From Anastrepha obliqua (Eukaryota > Arthropoda > Insecta > Diptera > Tephritidae): a stretch of 64,000 bases of DNA. The stretch covers positions 122,667,879-122,731,878 of the forward strand of contig NC_072896.1 in assembly GCF_027943255.1 (NCBI RefSeq), written 5' to 3'. This document shows, piece after piece, positions 34,331 through 46,170 of the stretch (position 1 is the first letter of the stretch; each line of letters begins with the position of its first letter). Under the pieces are notes generated by a model, which saw nothing but the letters and a program-made list of their open reading frames with translations, searched no databases and was not told the origin of the DNA. A program made the position numbers and the translations under genes.

Positions 34331-34830
34331 AAGCTGATTCCGTAGTCAAAAACTTTTCTGACGGTTTCTGTTGGTTTGTGAAATCGATCCTTAACCACAA
34401 CCAGTTGGTGGAAGCCACAATTTCTAAACCTAATGTATTATCTGTCCTCTTGTATCGATCGGAAACCTGGCTCACAAGCAATTGAATGGCAAACAAAATT
34501 CAAAGCTTTTTTACGCAGGATATTAAAGATCTGGTGGCTCAACGCCATAAGTTAAGATGATCTGTAAGAGAGATGCAAAATTCAACCCTATCGGTGGACA
34601 AATTTGATAAACCTGAGCAAGTGGAGGTTTTCCAATCCATGCTTCGTAGGAACGCAACTGAAATCTGTCGTCAAGTCCTAAATTGGAACCCGCAAGCTGC
34701 TCGCAATTCTAGTCGTCTAAACATTTCGTGAAGGAGAACAATCTAGAAAGGAGTTGAAGCAAAGGAAAGACTTTGAACGGAGTTAAGCTTTACAAAAACA
34801 GAACCAAATGAAGGTGTTCCATTTAGGTCC
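34331..34830 (+). mobile_element. Non-LTR reverse transcriptase C-terminal remnant
   Basis: Fragments FKAFLRRILKIWWLNAIS, then traces of a KW-W-GH type motif and of NWNP--ARNS and ELKQRKDF in order, with many frameshifts. Matches the C-terminus of RTE/CR1-like elements (F.NRCLRRIL.I.W...IS.EEL). Heavily decayed. Confidence 0.5.
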
Positions 34831-36689
34831 AATGCTGCGTTGTAAGAAATAGAAACCGATGATGATTTGGCATCTCCAAGACGTGCAATAACGCAATAAC
34901 TGAACGTAGTGTGCAAAAGAGCGCTTGTTCCACCGAAAGATCATTCTTTTTCATATCTTTATTTTACGTGCATTTGGGCCAACCTGTACGTATATAATAA
35001 ATAAATAAGCACTGCTCATTTTTTGTTATATGTAGATGCATAAACCCTGCAGTAAATTGAGCTGCTTTCATGCTGAAGCGCAACTAAGTCATCTTGAGAT
35101 GGCCACAATTAGCCTTTCAATCGATGAATATAATTTCAACTGCCATATTAAAAAAAAATGGAAGTGAAGTTTAACCGTCGTTCAGATGTACCAAAAGGTC
35201 TTAAATTTAAGTTGTGGCCACCTATTTTATAGTTTTTCGAAATATACTGCATATTTTTCGACAATTTGCCTTAGGAATATTTCCAATCCACTTAAAACAC
35301 TTCTAAAAAACACGGTTTTTAAATATATCATGGACCTAGAAAACAAATAAACAAAAAGAAATCCTTGGTTGTCAAATCAAAGCTGTGCGGCGACTGACTC
35401 ATGAATTCGATGCTTCTACATTTCACAACTTTTATTCAAACTTATACAAAGCCAGCCTTGAGACATTAGCATTACAAGGGGTCTACAGGACCAGATGTAG
35501 CAGGCTATTGATTCGTTTCATAGCCGAAAAAGTGCTACGAATAATATATGAATGTGTGTATGCATGTATTTGCGACAGTAGCCGAATAAATCATAAAATT
35601 AAAGTAGATACCCTGCAAAAACTGCGATTTGTCCGGGATATGTCGCAAAGGAACATGCGACTACTGCCACTTTTAATCTCTTTATATGGAATGAAATGTT
35701 CCCTTTTGTTTGGGCATATCCTAAGAAGAGATTAATTGTACACGAACGCCTATAAACTGAGATTAGCCGATCTCGAAATTCAAAATTTACATCTATGCCT
35801 CACTCATCTGTTGGCAACGCAATAACCAATGATGTACTATACTTGAGGTCTAGAGTTCAAATCTTGGCACATACAAAGAAAATTGTATTTATTTTTTTTC
35901 CTTGTAAATACTTTGTAAATTTTAAAATTTTATTTAAATTTCTAATTCAATTTACAAGTAACTTTATATTTGATTTGAAAACTGTACATACCTGAAGGTG
36001 CGCTCGAATCAGAATCTTCAGAATATAAAGCGGTTGCCTTCACATTATGCCAGCGCCATCTTCTCTGAGTGCAGTGGCTATTGAGGTTTGTTCTCAGCCT
36101 TATTGCTTTCAAACTTCGAGATAGAGATACGAAATTATCGCATTAACCCAATTCGCAATAACCAATTGTTCCCCATGGGCACTAATCCTAGAATACTCTT
36201 TTTAGTGACTAGCCGTACAAATTTTTGCAGAGTAATTATAGACATTTTCTGGAAACGAGTATCATTCCTCGGAGGACTAGTTTCGCACTACTTTGCACAC
36301 AGCTCAAACTTCTACAAGGCTAGTTTTCCCCTTGCTATCACTTGTTGTTGCCTCATAAACTGTTGTTGCTCCTTGCTTTCCAATCAATAAATTGTAGTAT
36401 TTTCTAAGCCGGAACTATCAGCACTTTAGTAATTGAATTCAATAACATTCAAATGATGATGCATTGTTTTGCGCCTTAAAATTCAATTCAAGGGAATACA
36501 GAAGCGCCGGATGGTGTTAAATTAGATTAGTAGTCATTTGATAATTTAAATATTGGTGCAAAAATAATCACCCGACTTGCGTAGGCTATAATGTTTTTTA
36601 TAAATGAGAAAAGCTATTTTTTTAGCTGATTTCAAGCTGCTGTAAATGTTCTGTCAAGTTGATATTTCTGTTAAGCGTAAATTCAGTCT
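34831..36689. other. Intergenic, no gene recognised
   Basis: A 116-codon plus ORF at 35385-35735 and a 100-codon ORF at 36088-36390 match nothing I know and show no splice or family context. Confidence 0.45.
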
Positions 36690-37480
36690 GACTCAGAAAT
36701 CAGAAGTTTGCGGATGACAAGATTGGTGCGAGTGTCTTTGGGTGGAATCTTAAAATATCGCTACCCATGAGCGGTTATCCAACAGTGTTTGGAACGGAAA
36801 TCCACATGGGCTAGAAATGCTTTCCAAATCTTCATTTACCCGCTAGTCAGGAAGCTGTTAAATCGCCTAGCATGTAAACACTCGTCTAAGACAGTAAAAG
36901 AGTGTTAAAAATTATTAAAAATACTTGTACAAAATTTTTCTAATAATCCACTCTGGGTGCCAGGACATATTAACATTAAAGGTAACTGTAAGGCAGATGA
37001 GTTAGCTAAAAGGGGCTCCTCGCTGCAAATTAGTCAGGACAAGGTCGATATAGCCATGTCTTAGGCAGCATGTAAACTTTTAATAGACAGACACATCATT
37101 ACTGTTACTAATTCCGACTAAAAATAGTTAAACACCGGCGCTATCAGTAGACAGACGCGGTCCGAATGGAACAAGGATCACACTAAGAGTCTACTTAAAT
37201 TAAGTAGGAGGGATCTAAGAATCGTAGTAGATACCCTATTTTGGCACTATCAAACAGAAAGGCATGCTAGTAGATTAGTGGCGAAATCCCAAGACTATTG
37301 TAGAAGCTATCGAATAAGGAAGAGGCAGTCGAACACTTTCTATGCAGGTGCATGCGATTGAAATTGCTCGGTCACGCTTTTCTGGACAACATTGCGAATG
37401 TTGCGAATCTCATACTAACTAGTATAGCCAGCTTTTTAAAAGCCGCACAATGGTTTAGAGAGGACCAAGTAGAGTAAGGA
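36690..37480 (+). mobile_element. Non-LTR retrotransposon RNase H/C-terminal fragment
   Basis: Reads SKTVKECxKLLKILVQNFSN, then LWVPGHINIKGNCKADELAK and RGSSLQISQDKVDIAM, then TRSEWNKDH...LLKLSRRDLRIVV. WVPGH..I.GN..ADELA is the last conserved block of LINE RNase H domains. Frameshifted. Confidence 0.75.
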
Positions 37481-38040
37481 TAGGATAGTTCCGATGGTAT
37501 TACATGGGGCCTCTAACTGGCTTATTTGCGTTAAAAGGCAGCCACTTGACGTTACTGCATTTTGTCAGACAATTAGACAGCTTGATGTGCACTGCAGTCT
37601 CACATACCAACATCAAGAGTCGCTGAAGAGTGATTCACTGTCCCGAATACCCTGAGAGCAAATAACACCGTTTAGTTGGACTGAATACCAGTACGTGACG
37701 ATTATAATGGCAACGAATAGGTGGACTGCCTAGCGGAATCTGGCCCTATTTTAATATTACATGAGCCAGAACTCCTTTGTGGGCTCGCCTGTTAAAGAAA
37801 TTTATCAAAGACTGTAAGGACAGGGAATAGGCAGTCTAAAAACAGTTTATCTTTTCCTCTAAGACTGAGGATGACAGGACAATTCTCACAAATCCTTTTT
37901 TTGTCACAGCAACATACAGAAAAAAAACGAAAGGTTATTTCTCAAATAAACTTTGTGGTCTGGTTTTGTAATAGAACAGAATGGCTGGAAGAAGGGTTTA
38001 GAATCCAATCACCACGCATACAATTTTTTTACAAATGGAT
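37481..38040. other. Intergenic, no feature
   Basis: Possibly a decayed continuation of the neighbouring LINE pieces. Nothing firm. Confidence 0.4.
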
Positions 38041-38402
38041 TCTCCACGGAAGGAGTAGGAACGGTTGTCATGGCAGCATATCTCAAACTGAGATCTATGC
38101 TGTAACCAAAGCAGCTGAATTTAGCATTGGAATTTACTACCCCCGACACTCGCACAAACATCTTCATCGATAGTCAAGCTGCTATTAAAGCATTAATGCC
38201 TGTAATGGCTAGAATCACGAACTATGTTTGTCACGATTCCAAGAACACTGGTAACACCACGGACCCTAGAGGTATATGTGAGATCTACAGGTATTCAGAT
38301 CAGCCAGATATACCTAACCAAACCTTCCTCTACGGGAGCATCAATTGGGTTCCTAAACTTAGATGGGAAAGGCTTACGAACTCTCTTAGATACTACACGT
38401 AA
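38041..38402 (+). mobile_element. Non-LTR retrotransposon RNase H fragment
   Basis: Reads TEIYAVTKAAEF, then in the next frame LEFTTPDTRTNIFIDSQAAI followed by KAL. IDSQAAIKAL is the RNase H 'SDSQAAL' active-site block. Frameshifted and truncated. Confidence 0.7.
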
Positions 38403-38514
38403 CGTTGTAGTTTTTGTTATCCTTTCAAGAAACTGTAATTAGTAGAAACAAGCATTTGCAGTTTTGCGAACTGGATGATGAGACTCTAAAATGATCGAAA
38501 AAGGTGTTTCTAAT

Positions 38515-38722
38515 AGCAGTCGCCCCTCGGCAAGCAATGGCAAGCCTCCGAGTGTTTTTCTGCGATGAAAAAGCTCCTCATAAAAAACCATTTGCCGCGC
38601 GGAGTCGGCTTGGAACTGTAGGTCCTTCCATATATGGAACAATATCAGGACGCACACCACAGATAGGAGGAGGAGCTCGGCGAAACACCTAACAGAAGTG
38701 TACGCGCCAATTCTTTATTTAT
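38515..38722 (+). repeat. SINE copy, head missing
   Basis: Body CGCGCGGAGTCGGCTTGGAA, GGAACAATATCAGGACGCAC, GAGGAGCTCGGCGAAACACC and tail GTGTACGCGCCAATTC match the family. The tRNA-like head is absent. Confidence 0.75.
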
Positions 38723-39026
38723 TTTTAATTATATATGTACGTGGAGGGTCACTTAATATGAGTGCAGATTTTCTCTTATAAATAAATTTGGTCAAAGTGA
38801 TGACGCATTGTTCAACTGAGTATCGCTCCCAATAGTCTGAAAAACATTAAATAAAAATTAACGTTGCACAAGTAATTGCCGTCAAAGTTCTGCCTCACCC
38901 TACATGAATAATGGATATACATTTTACGAGGGTCGTAAAAAAAGTCCGCGTAAAGTCAGAGAGATGAAACTACTGGCGCATATCGAGGTTATGTTTAGTC
39001 ATTAGCATCTCTTGGAAGAACATATA

Positions 39027-40294
39027 CGAGGGGTGCCTTTTATATTTCGGGATTTGGCAACCCTGGTGTTGCAATCTGGCAACTCACAGCTGTATCGCAA
39101 AGGTTGACATTTTTTGGCTTTTATGTACTCAGAACGTTTTGAAATACCAGCGCTTTTGTGTTATTTACAGTAACTTAAAAGATTCATCTCGGTCCAAAAA
39201 TGGAATTAAATCGTGAACATTTTCGTGCGATTATTTTTTACAACTTTCGACGTGGATTAACTCAGCAACATTGCATGGATGAACTTAATTCATTTTTTGG
39301 CGATGAAGCTCCATCAAGGACCAGTGTTTATCGATGGTATTGTGAATTCAATCGTGGTCGTAGTTCACTCCAAGACGAATTTCCTGGAAGTCGTCCAAAA
39401 TCAGTTGTTGTTCCGAAAACCATTGATGCTGTGCGCGAACTGGTATTGCAAGATCGTCATGTGACCTATCGTGAGATTGAGACAATCTTAGGCATTAGTG
39501 GGACCAGCATACATTCAATACTGCATAAACATTTGACTGTCAAAAAAATTTGTTCGCGTTGGATCCCACACAATTTTTCAATCGCTCAAAAAAAGGCTCG
39601 TGTCGATTGGTCGAAGGAAATGCTCAAAATATACGATCGCGGGGCTTCGAAAGACGTCCATGACATCGTGACAGGTGATGAATCATGGATTTACGCGTAT
39701 GAGCCCGAAAGTAAACAGCAGTCGACTGTATGGGTGTTTCAAGATGAGCTAAATCCAACAAAAGTTGTTCGCGCACGAAGCACTTCCAAGCAAATGGTCG
39801 CCTGTTTTTTCGGAAAAACTGGACATGTCGCAACCGTACCACTAGAACAACGCAGAACAGTAAATTCTGAGTGGTACACCACCATTTGTTTGCCAGTTGT
39901 CTTCCAAGAAATTAGGAAAACCAATCGCCAAAGACGGATCACTCTTCACCAGGACAATGCGAGCTCTCACACATCGACTCAAACAACTGCATTTTTGAGC
40001 ACCCAAAACATCGAATTAATGGGTCATCCGCCGTATAGTCCTGACTTGGCACCGAATGACTTCTTTTTATTCCCGTACGTAAAAAACAAACTGAGAGGTC
40101 AACGTTTTTCGACACCTGAAGAAGTGGTTGGAGGTACCTCATTCAGAGTGGCAAAAGTGCTTCGACAATTGGTTCAAACGCATGCAAAAGTGTATAGATC
40201 TTCATGGAGAATATTTTGAAAAACAATAAAGTGATTTTCGATGATTAAAATTTGTTTTTGTTCTCTAATCCCGACATATAAAAGGCACCCCTCG
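39027..40294 (+). mobile_element. mariner element, DD34D, best preserved in window
   Basis: TA at 39025-39026 and 40295-40296. The ends CGAGGGGTGCCTTTTATAT are identical and inverted over 19 bp, with similarity beyond. 1268 bp long, normal for mariner, with one transposase gene. The homologous empty site at ~28,970 confirms both borders. Confidence 0.95.
39200..40219 (+). CDS. mariner transposase, C-terminus frameshifted
   Basis: 339 codons, the usual transposase length (~345). An N-terminal paired helix-turn-helix domain (residues 1-110) precedes the linker WIPHNF (121-126). The DD34D catalytic triad is complete: D160 (VTGDESW), D252 (LHQDNASSHTS) and D287 (PNDFFLF), with YSPDLAP at 279-285. 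The enzyme would cut and paste the element using the terminal repeats at 39027 and 40294. After TPEEVVGG (~40,130) the frame slips. The expected C-terminus (SEWQKCFDNWFKRMQKCIDL ... EYFEKQ, stop ~40,228) is present one frame over, and about 10 residues appear deleted. The copy is thus recent but probably inactive. Confidence 0.93.
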   Translation: MELNREHFRAIIFYNFRRGLTQQHCMDELNSFFGDEAPSRTSVYRWYCEFNRGRSSLQDEFPGSRPKSVVVPKTIDAVRELVLQDRHVTYREIETILGISGTSIHSILHKHLTVKKICSRWIPHNFSIAQKKARVDWSKEMLKIYDRGASKDVHDIVTGDESWIYAYEPESKQQSTVWVFQDELNPTKVVRARSTSKQMVACFFGKTGHVATVPLEQRRTVNSEWYTTICLPVVFQEIRKTNRQRRITLHQDNASSHTSTQTTAFLSTQNIELMGHPPYSPDLAPNDFFLFPYVKNKLRGQRFSTPEEVVGGTSFRVAKVLRQLVQTHAKVYRSSWRIF

Positions 40295-40589
40295 TACCAA
40301 GTTTCAGCCAGATCGGTCAATTTCTTTGTGTTTGGCATTCGATTGAATCGAGGAAGTCGAGTACTTTTCATTTTCCAACACGGCAACGCACCAGCTCTCG
40401 CTTCAGAAATTATGATCGTAAAATTAATAGAAATATGGTTTCAACTTGTTTCACATCCCTCCTATTCTCCATTGGGCCATTTTCACATTTGGAAAAGAAC
40501 TACCGCATTGGACGAAGCGTATGAGTCTAAAAGGAGACTGTGTCGAAAAATAAAAAAAGGTTTATTCCAAACTAAAATGTTTTCCAATA

Positions 40590-41004
40590 ACAGGTGTTAT
40601 TTTGAATAGGATTGCGCTATCGAGAGATGATTAACGGTTTTTTATGGCCGGAATTGGATGGTATTGATCTGGATAATGTTTATTTTTTTGGCCACCGAGC
40701 GCTTGTGATTTAACACCTTGTGATTTTTTTCTTTAGGGCCACGTGAAAGAGAAGGTCTACGCCAAAAGCTCAGGGTCGATTCAAGACCTCAAAGATGGAA
40801 TTCGTGAGGCTGTCGAGGACATAGGGCAGCCACTTTGCAATTCGGTTATGGAAAATTTCATGAAAAGGATATTGTCGTGGTGGTCATTGGCCTGATGTTA
40901 TTTTCCACTATTAACGACATACCTTCCTCTTTATAATGAAATAAGCATCCGATCATTTATATTAAAAAAATAACATTTTCCTTTGAATATCAAAATAACA
41001 CCTG
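40590..41004 (+). mobile_element. Internally deleted DD41D-type mariner nested in 38927-41053
   Basis: Inverted ends ACAGGTGTTATTTTGA at 40590 and ...TCAAAATAACACCTG ending 41004. Encodes YREMINGFLWPELDGIDLDN, then jumps to PPSACDLTPCDFFL (third Asp) and GHVKEKVYAKSSGSIQDLKD. The second catalytic block is deleted. Confidence 0.75.
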
Positions 41005-41053
41005 GAAAACTCTATAGTTTTTATTTTGTCGTGGACTTTGCAAACGATTCTCG

Positions 41054-42129
41054 TATTCTACATCGCTCTTTTGCATTCGTCCGTAGTTACGTACTTACAG
41101 GTGCGTGTACTCGTATGCCCGTGTAAATGTATATTTGTTTGTTGTTTTTGTAAAACATGCGATTGAAATTATATACCATTTTTCGGAACAAAGCGTATTA
41201 TTATTTGTTTACATTCAAAAGTCTGTCGCCTCGTTCGCATTTTGTTCGCCCTGTAGGTAAGTCTATTCTTTCCTCATATCAAATGGAGTTTAGTGGTTAA
41301 TTCCAATGCACTTTGTAAAACTCGTATACATAAAATAAGATACATATCTCTCTAATGCTAGTAATACTATTTGGAGTTTTTCTGGATTGGTTCAGTGTTC
41401 CGGCGGGGTACTTAAGGAGACATAATCGATGATTTCAGTAAATGAGTGTGACCTTCGGCTATATATTGTAGATACACGTGCGTAGGTCTTGAAACTATAG
41501 CGGTTCGGTGAATAGTAGAATAGAATACAAGTTACAGCGCACAAAAATATTAAGGCCGAAGTGCAAACTTCCATTTTATTACATTTTAGTTAGAACTTAC
41601 ATTCAAATTATACAAGTTTTTTAGAGGGAAACTCGTTATCTGTTTATTGACATACTCGTGCATATACTTTTACGTATATAGTAGTGGATTCATATTTTGT
41701 GAATGATAAATGAGCGGTTTGTAATGTTCCACGCGTGCCCCTACAATTCTGCGATAAGTGAAAATTGAGATACGCATGGCTTTGAACTGTCCATTTATTG
41801 ATATGCAGTAGGTATAAGTCGATGGTTCTTTCGGATTTTTTTTTTTGTTTTTGGGGAGTATTAAAGAAAGACTTAGTTATGTGGTAGAGGCATTATTTTT
41901 TATTTATTTATTGATTCAGTTTTTTTTTTTTGCTTATCTATTCTTAGTAAATCTAGAAATATATGATTTCTTATAGATTGCGACAAAAAAACTTAACGAT
42001 AATAGTTCGTGCTTATCTACATATACATATATATATGCATATATTTTTAATGTTGATTCATTCATTAATGTTCTGAGGCCCTTTGTTTCACCTAGAAACC
42101 ACGGGAAAATATATATAAGTTATGCATTA
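41054..42129. other. Intergenic; one small ORF with hydrophobic N-terminus
   Basis: AT-rich. A 60-codon minus ORF (41392-41574) begins MEVCTSALIFLCAVTCILFY, like a signal peptide or membrane anchor, after a good context (AAAATGG). No family recognised, and it may be chance. Confidence 0.35.
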
Positions 42130-43090
42130 GTAGTTGGTAATCTCAATGCTGGAAACCAGAAAAATCGAAGCTAATATGGGAAATACCAACATAAGTTCGA
42201 ACCCACGTAAAACCGAACTAATGCTAATTACCACCAGATATAAGGTACCAATTTTTACCCTACCAAACATTAATGGGCAAACTCTCTTAATTTCAACCAG
42301 TGCAAAGTACGGAGGAGTAATTCTGGACTCCAAACGTAACTGAAAATCAAACATTGAGGAACGGGCAAAGAAAGCAGAAGTTGTTTTATATGCTTGCTTG
42401 CTAGGAAGAAGTTGGGTTCTTCAACCTAAGCATACATTATGGTTGTACAAGGCGGTTATACGACCAATTTTATCGTATGGCGCGGTAGTTTGGTGGAAAG
42501 CTCTAAGAAAAGATTACAATACCAAATTACTTGGCAGTATACAAAGACCAGCCTGTGCAATAATAGTCGGTGCAATTGGATCGTGTCCTAGGGAGGCTCG
42601 TAATGCATTGACACATGGTATTCTGGTAGATCTCCATATTAAGAAGATGACTGCCATGAGTGCATTTTGGTTAAATGAAGCGGGTCGTTGGAGGAAACAA
42701 ACTTACAGTCAAGCCAGTCTATTATTGCGAGCTCAGTTCACCTCGGGGAGGACTGATTATATTAACCCAACGGTGATATTCAATAGGAATATTGCCACTC
42801 TCTTTCCATCTCGGGGGGAATGGAGTAAGGGACTTTTACTAAACAACTTCGACACTGCAGCCTACACAGATGGTTCAAAAATAAATTGTGGCGTTGGAGC
42901 AGGTATACAATCTCATAGACTTGGAATTGAAAAATCTGTACGGCTTCTTAATGCCTGCAGTGTCTTCTAGGTGGAAGTGCTGGCAATACGAGAAGCTTGT
43001 AGGCTACTAATCACAGGCAACCAAGTTGGTAGCGAGGATGTGGCAACAAAATGGTGCGGACGCGCTAGTTGGATTCTGAAGGATCCACCA
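42130..43090 (+). mobile_element. Non-LTR retrotransposon: RT thumb plus RNase H start
   Basis: Reads NPRKTELMLITTRYKVPIFT, KYGGVILDSK, then from 42398 WVLQPKHTLWLYKAVIRPIL, SYGAVVWW, and after ~120 residues AAYTDGSKINCGVGAGIQS, the first block (YTDGSK) of RNase H. A single open stretch of 190 codons makes this the best-preserved LINE piece here. It ends in stops near 42970. Confidence 0.85.
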
Positions 43091-43265
43091 CTTTAACCAA
43101 CCAACCAATAATGTTCTAAATGGCGTACACTATCCCAGAGAGAATAAAACATTACTCCGGCGATTTTTTTGTGGGATTGTGGAAAGGCGCTCTAAAAGTC
43201 AATTACAGTCAATTAAACCACTTATAAAATGAAAGTTAAAACATTCTTTTTCTTTATTTTAAAGA

Positions 43266-43720
43266 TTTCAAATGATATTGACATCATCGGCCTTAACAAC
43301 CCCGCTGTTAATTCTGTTAATTTCAAACTGGATAAGGAGGTAAAGCGAATGGGTCTGGTGGTGAACGAGGACAAAACGAAGTACCTCCTGTCTTCAAACA
43401 AACAGTCGGTGCACTCGCGTATCGGCACCCACGTCACTGTTGACAGTTATGATTTCGAGGTTGTAAAAGACTTCGTTTATGTAGGAGCCAGCATTAACAC
43501 CGATAACAATGTCAGCCTTGAAATCCTAGCAGAATCTCTCTTACCAACAAGTGCTACTTTGGACTTCCTCTCTCGATGAACAAAACTAACACTCTACAAG
43601 GCTCTCATCATGCCCGTCCTAATGTATGGCGCAGAAGCTTGGACGATGACAACATTCATGAGGAAGAGGAAGGTCAAAATCGCATAAGCGGTTATCTCCC
43701 CAATAAAGAAGAAGAAAAAG
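43266..43720 (+). mobile_element. RTE-type retrotransposon fragment with internal deletion
   Basis: Reads DIDIIGLNNPAVNSVNFKLD, KRMGLVVNEDKTKYLLSSNK, RIGTHVTVDSYDFEVVKDFV and YVGASINTDN, then KTNTLQGSHHARPNVWRR in a shifted frame. A junction at ~43,655 jumps to the 3' terminus (GGTCAAAATCGCATAAGCGG), seen also at 55945. Confidence 0.83.
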
Positions 43721-44313
43721 AACGTTTTAAACTATTTCAAGTGTCAGCTTTGCTAAGAGGCTTGGCAGTCCAATTAATGCATAAAAATGTAATAATTGGT
43801 GAACTATGGACTTTGATTTTAAAACAGCCAAGTTGTTAGTCTACACCAAAACTATCACCCATAGGAGGTGAATGGCCAATTCATACCATAGAAAAAGAAG
43901 AAGTATAAAGAAAACTATGCCAAAAAAAGTAAGGTTCCCGTGACTTTTCTAGTTATCAGTCAGGGAGGGTATGGATATGTAGTGATAAAAAATAAATTTT
44001 GTAGGCAACTTTGAACAACCGCATCTCAAAATCTATTACGTGAAATAGAAAGTTTATAGCACGTAATAAAATTACATATATAAACTATGTATACTTAAGA
44101 CGATAAAATGTAGCAAAAGGTAATCAAATCTTAACTCACCATTGTAGATATGTTAGAAAAAATACAATAAAGATAAACATTGTTAATGAAGAAATCGATA
44201 AAATCAAAACTTTCGAAGATATAACGGGAGTCATAAAAATGCTATAATTTCTGAAATATTAAAAGATTGTTTTACAAAATACCAGACGGCATACGTCAAG
44301 TAATAAATATGCA
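43721..44313. other. Intergenic, no feature
   Basis: AT-rich, nothing recognised. Confidence 0.45.
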
Positions 44314-44315
44314 TA

Positions 44316-45047
44316 CTAGGTTGTTCAGTAAGTTTTGCAGTGCGATAAGAGAGCGCGTTGCTAGTAGCCAAAATTTTTTTATGTTAGTATGCGACTTTCG
44401 GCAGGATAAAGCGGATTTTATGCGTCGATTCATCACTATAGACGAATTTTGGATACATCATCATAATCCTAATAACAAACCTAGAGTCTAAAGAGTGATG
44501 TGAACTTGGAGTCTAAAGAGTGGCTCGGAAACGAGTTCGTGTCCAGAAATGGGCCAAGAAGGTGTTAGCATCAGTTTTTTGAAAACAAATTTCGTTTGTG
44601 GATTACTTGCAAACTAGCAAACAAATAAGTTCTGAATATTACTGTAAACTTTTAGACCAGCTGACAAAAAAAATTCGTGGCAAAAGACACAGTTTGCAAA
44701 CGAAAAAAAATGATTTCTCATCAGGAGCATTTTTACAACGGCAAAAATCCATAAAACAAAGCTTGAATTGTTGAAGCATCCACTGAATTAACCAGGTTTG
44801 GGCACTAGGGACTTCCAGTTTTGTTTGCAGACCTAAAGAAATGCATGCATGGAAAGCAAATGATAAGTTCATAACAGCTGTAGCAGCTCTTCCAGATTCC
44901 CACCTCAGGAGTAGAATTCATAAATTGGAATCTCCTTGGAAAAAAGTGTATTGATGTTCAGGGAGACTCTACTGGGGAATAAAGTACACCTCAAACTATA
45001 AAATGGCGTTTTTCTTATCGAACCGCAAAGCTTATTTAACAACCTAG
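44316..45047 (+). mobile_element. mariner remnant, 732 bp, with good terminal repeats
   Basis: TA at 44314-44315 and 45048-45049. Ends CTAGGTTGTTCAGTAAGTTT and CTAGGTTGTTAAATAAGCTT (inverted). Inside: RRFITIDEFWIHHHNPNNKP (first Asp), KKVLASVFWKT, SEYYCKLLDQLTKKIRGKRH, then traces (HKLESPWKKV). The second catalytic block is destroyed and the third is not seen. Confidence 0.83.
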
Positions 45048-46039
45048 TATGTGCTTAAACTAGATGTAAAGCATAATAAAATATTCAGTGAACACAAAAA
45101 TCGAGTACTCGAATGCGACAATGCGACAATGTTCCCAAATCTCAGCTAGACGAGTTTCGCGCGGACTTAAACACTGTAAGTGCGTATTTGAACTTGACAC
45201 TGAACTTATTTAAATGTTGAATGTTGAAGCTTATGTTGAAGCAAAAGTATCTCATGGAAAATAGCACACGCATGTACTTATTTTATGTTCACGCATATGT
45301 AAGTAATTACAGTGCAGCCGCTGTAACGTGAACTCTGCATTGGGGGAAACTCAAAGCTTAAAGCTCAAAAGCTTTGTAATATGCGAATATGTCAAACTCA
45401 ATTTTTTCCCACGTTCGGTGAACTTTTCTACTTCTGATCAAAGTTTTTATTCCGTAATAAATTACATTCGTGCGCCAGCTAATTTTTTTAGTAGCTATTT
45501 TTCCTTTGCTTCAAGTGGAACGAGTGAGACCGAAAAACAATTTTTACGACGCTTAGTGAACATTATCGTTTATATGCTTGAAAGATTCATAAACCAAAAA
45601 AAAAAAAAATAAAAAAAAAAAACATTTACTCTCAGCATGAAGAAATGCCCACCAGCTTCTCTTTTATGCCGTATGAAAAATGCATGACGATATCTATTAA
45701 CAGTTTTTCATTAGCAGAAAATGTGGTTTCACTTTTATTTAGGGACTCATGGCAAATAGCAAATTTTGAAGCCTTTGTTCTTGAATTTTTAATTTTTCCA
45801 GTTATGACGTTCTTCTAGTAAACATGCGATATGGAGTCTTAGAAAGGAAATCATTTTAATTTGTATAACTCACGGTTGAGAGAATTCAGAAGGTCGCGCA
45901 TACTACAGTACCACTAACCCGCTCTCAATAAATTAGACAGAATCGAGTATTGAGACGACACAGATGTTTAACTTTATTTATAAGATAACTTTTTCTTTTT
46001 ATCCTCTCTGCCTAAATTAACCTAACCCAACTTTTCCAA
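45048..46039. other. Intergenic, no feature
   Basis: Includes an A-rich tract at 45595-45622. A 94-codon ORF at 45328-45612 runs into it and has no recognised similarity. Confidence 0.45.
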
Positions 46040-46170
46040 AAAAAATATCTGTAGTTCGGAGTCGGCTTAGAACTGTAGATGCCTCCATTTGTAGAACCAC
46101 ATCTAGACGCACGCCATAAATATGAGGAGCTCGACCATACCCAAAAAGGGTATAATATATAATTATATTT
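46040..46170 (+). repeat. SINE 3' half
   Basis: GTTCGGAGTCGGCTTAGAAC, CCATTTGTAGAACCACATCT and GAGGAGCTCGACCATACCC match the SINE body and tail. Confidence 0.7.

Larger units (their letters stand above)
38927..41053 (+). mobile_element. Outer mariner carrying two nested elements
   Basis: TA at 38925-38926 and 41054-41055. Left end CGAGGGTCGTAAAAAAAGTC, right end inverted CGAGAATCGTTTGCAAAGTC. The residual transposase is tiny: FQHGNAPALASEI, then SHPSYSPLGHF (YSPDLAP-like). Two later elements occupy 39027-40294 and 40590-41004. Without them the element is ~440 bp, itself a deletion derivative. Second copy at 28624. Confidence 0.78.

Noticed and set aside
35820..35880. tRNA-like B-box words (GAGTTCAAATCTTGG)
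   Set aside because: No matching A box or cloverleaf could be drawn and no second copy was found; not called a tRNA or SINE.
41392..41574. 60-codon ORF with signal-like N-terminus as a gene
   Set aside because: Short, no continuation by splicing and no family match; recorded only inside the gap description.
45310..45625. ORF running into an A-rich tract, possible retrocopy or pogo-like end (CAGTGCAGCCGCTGTAACGT)
   Set aside because: No inverted partner for the end and no recognised parent protein.
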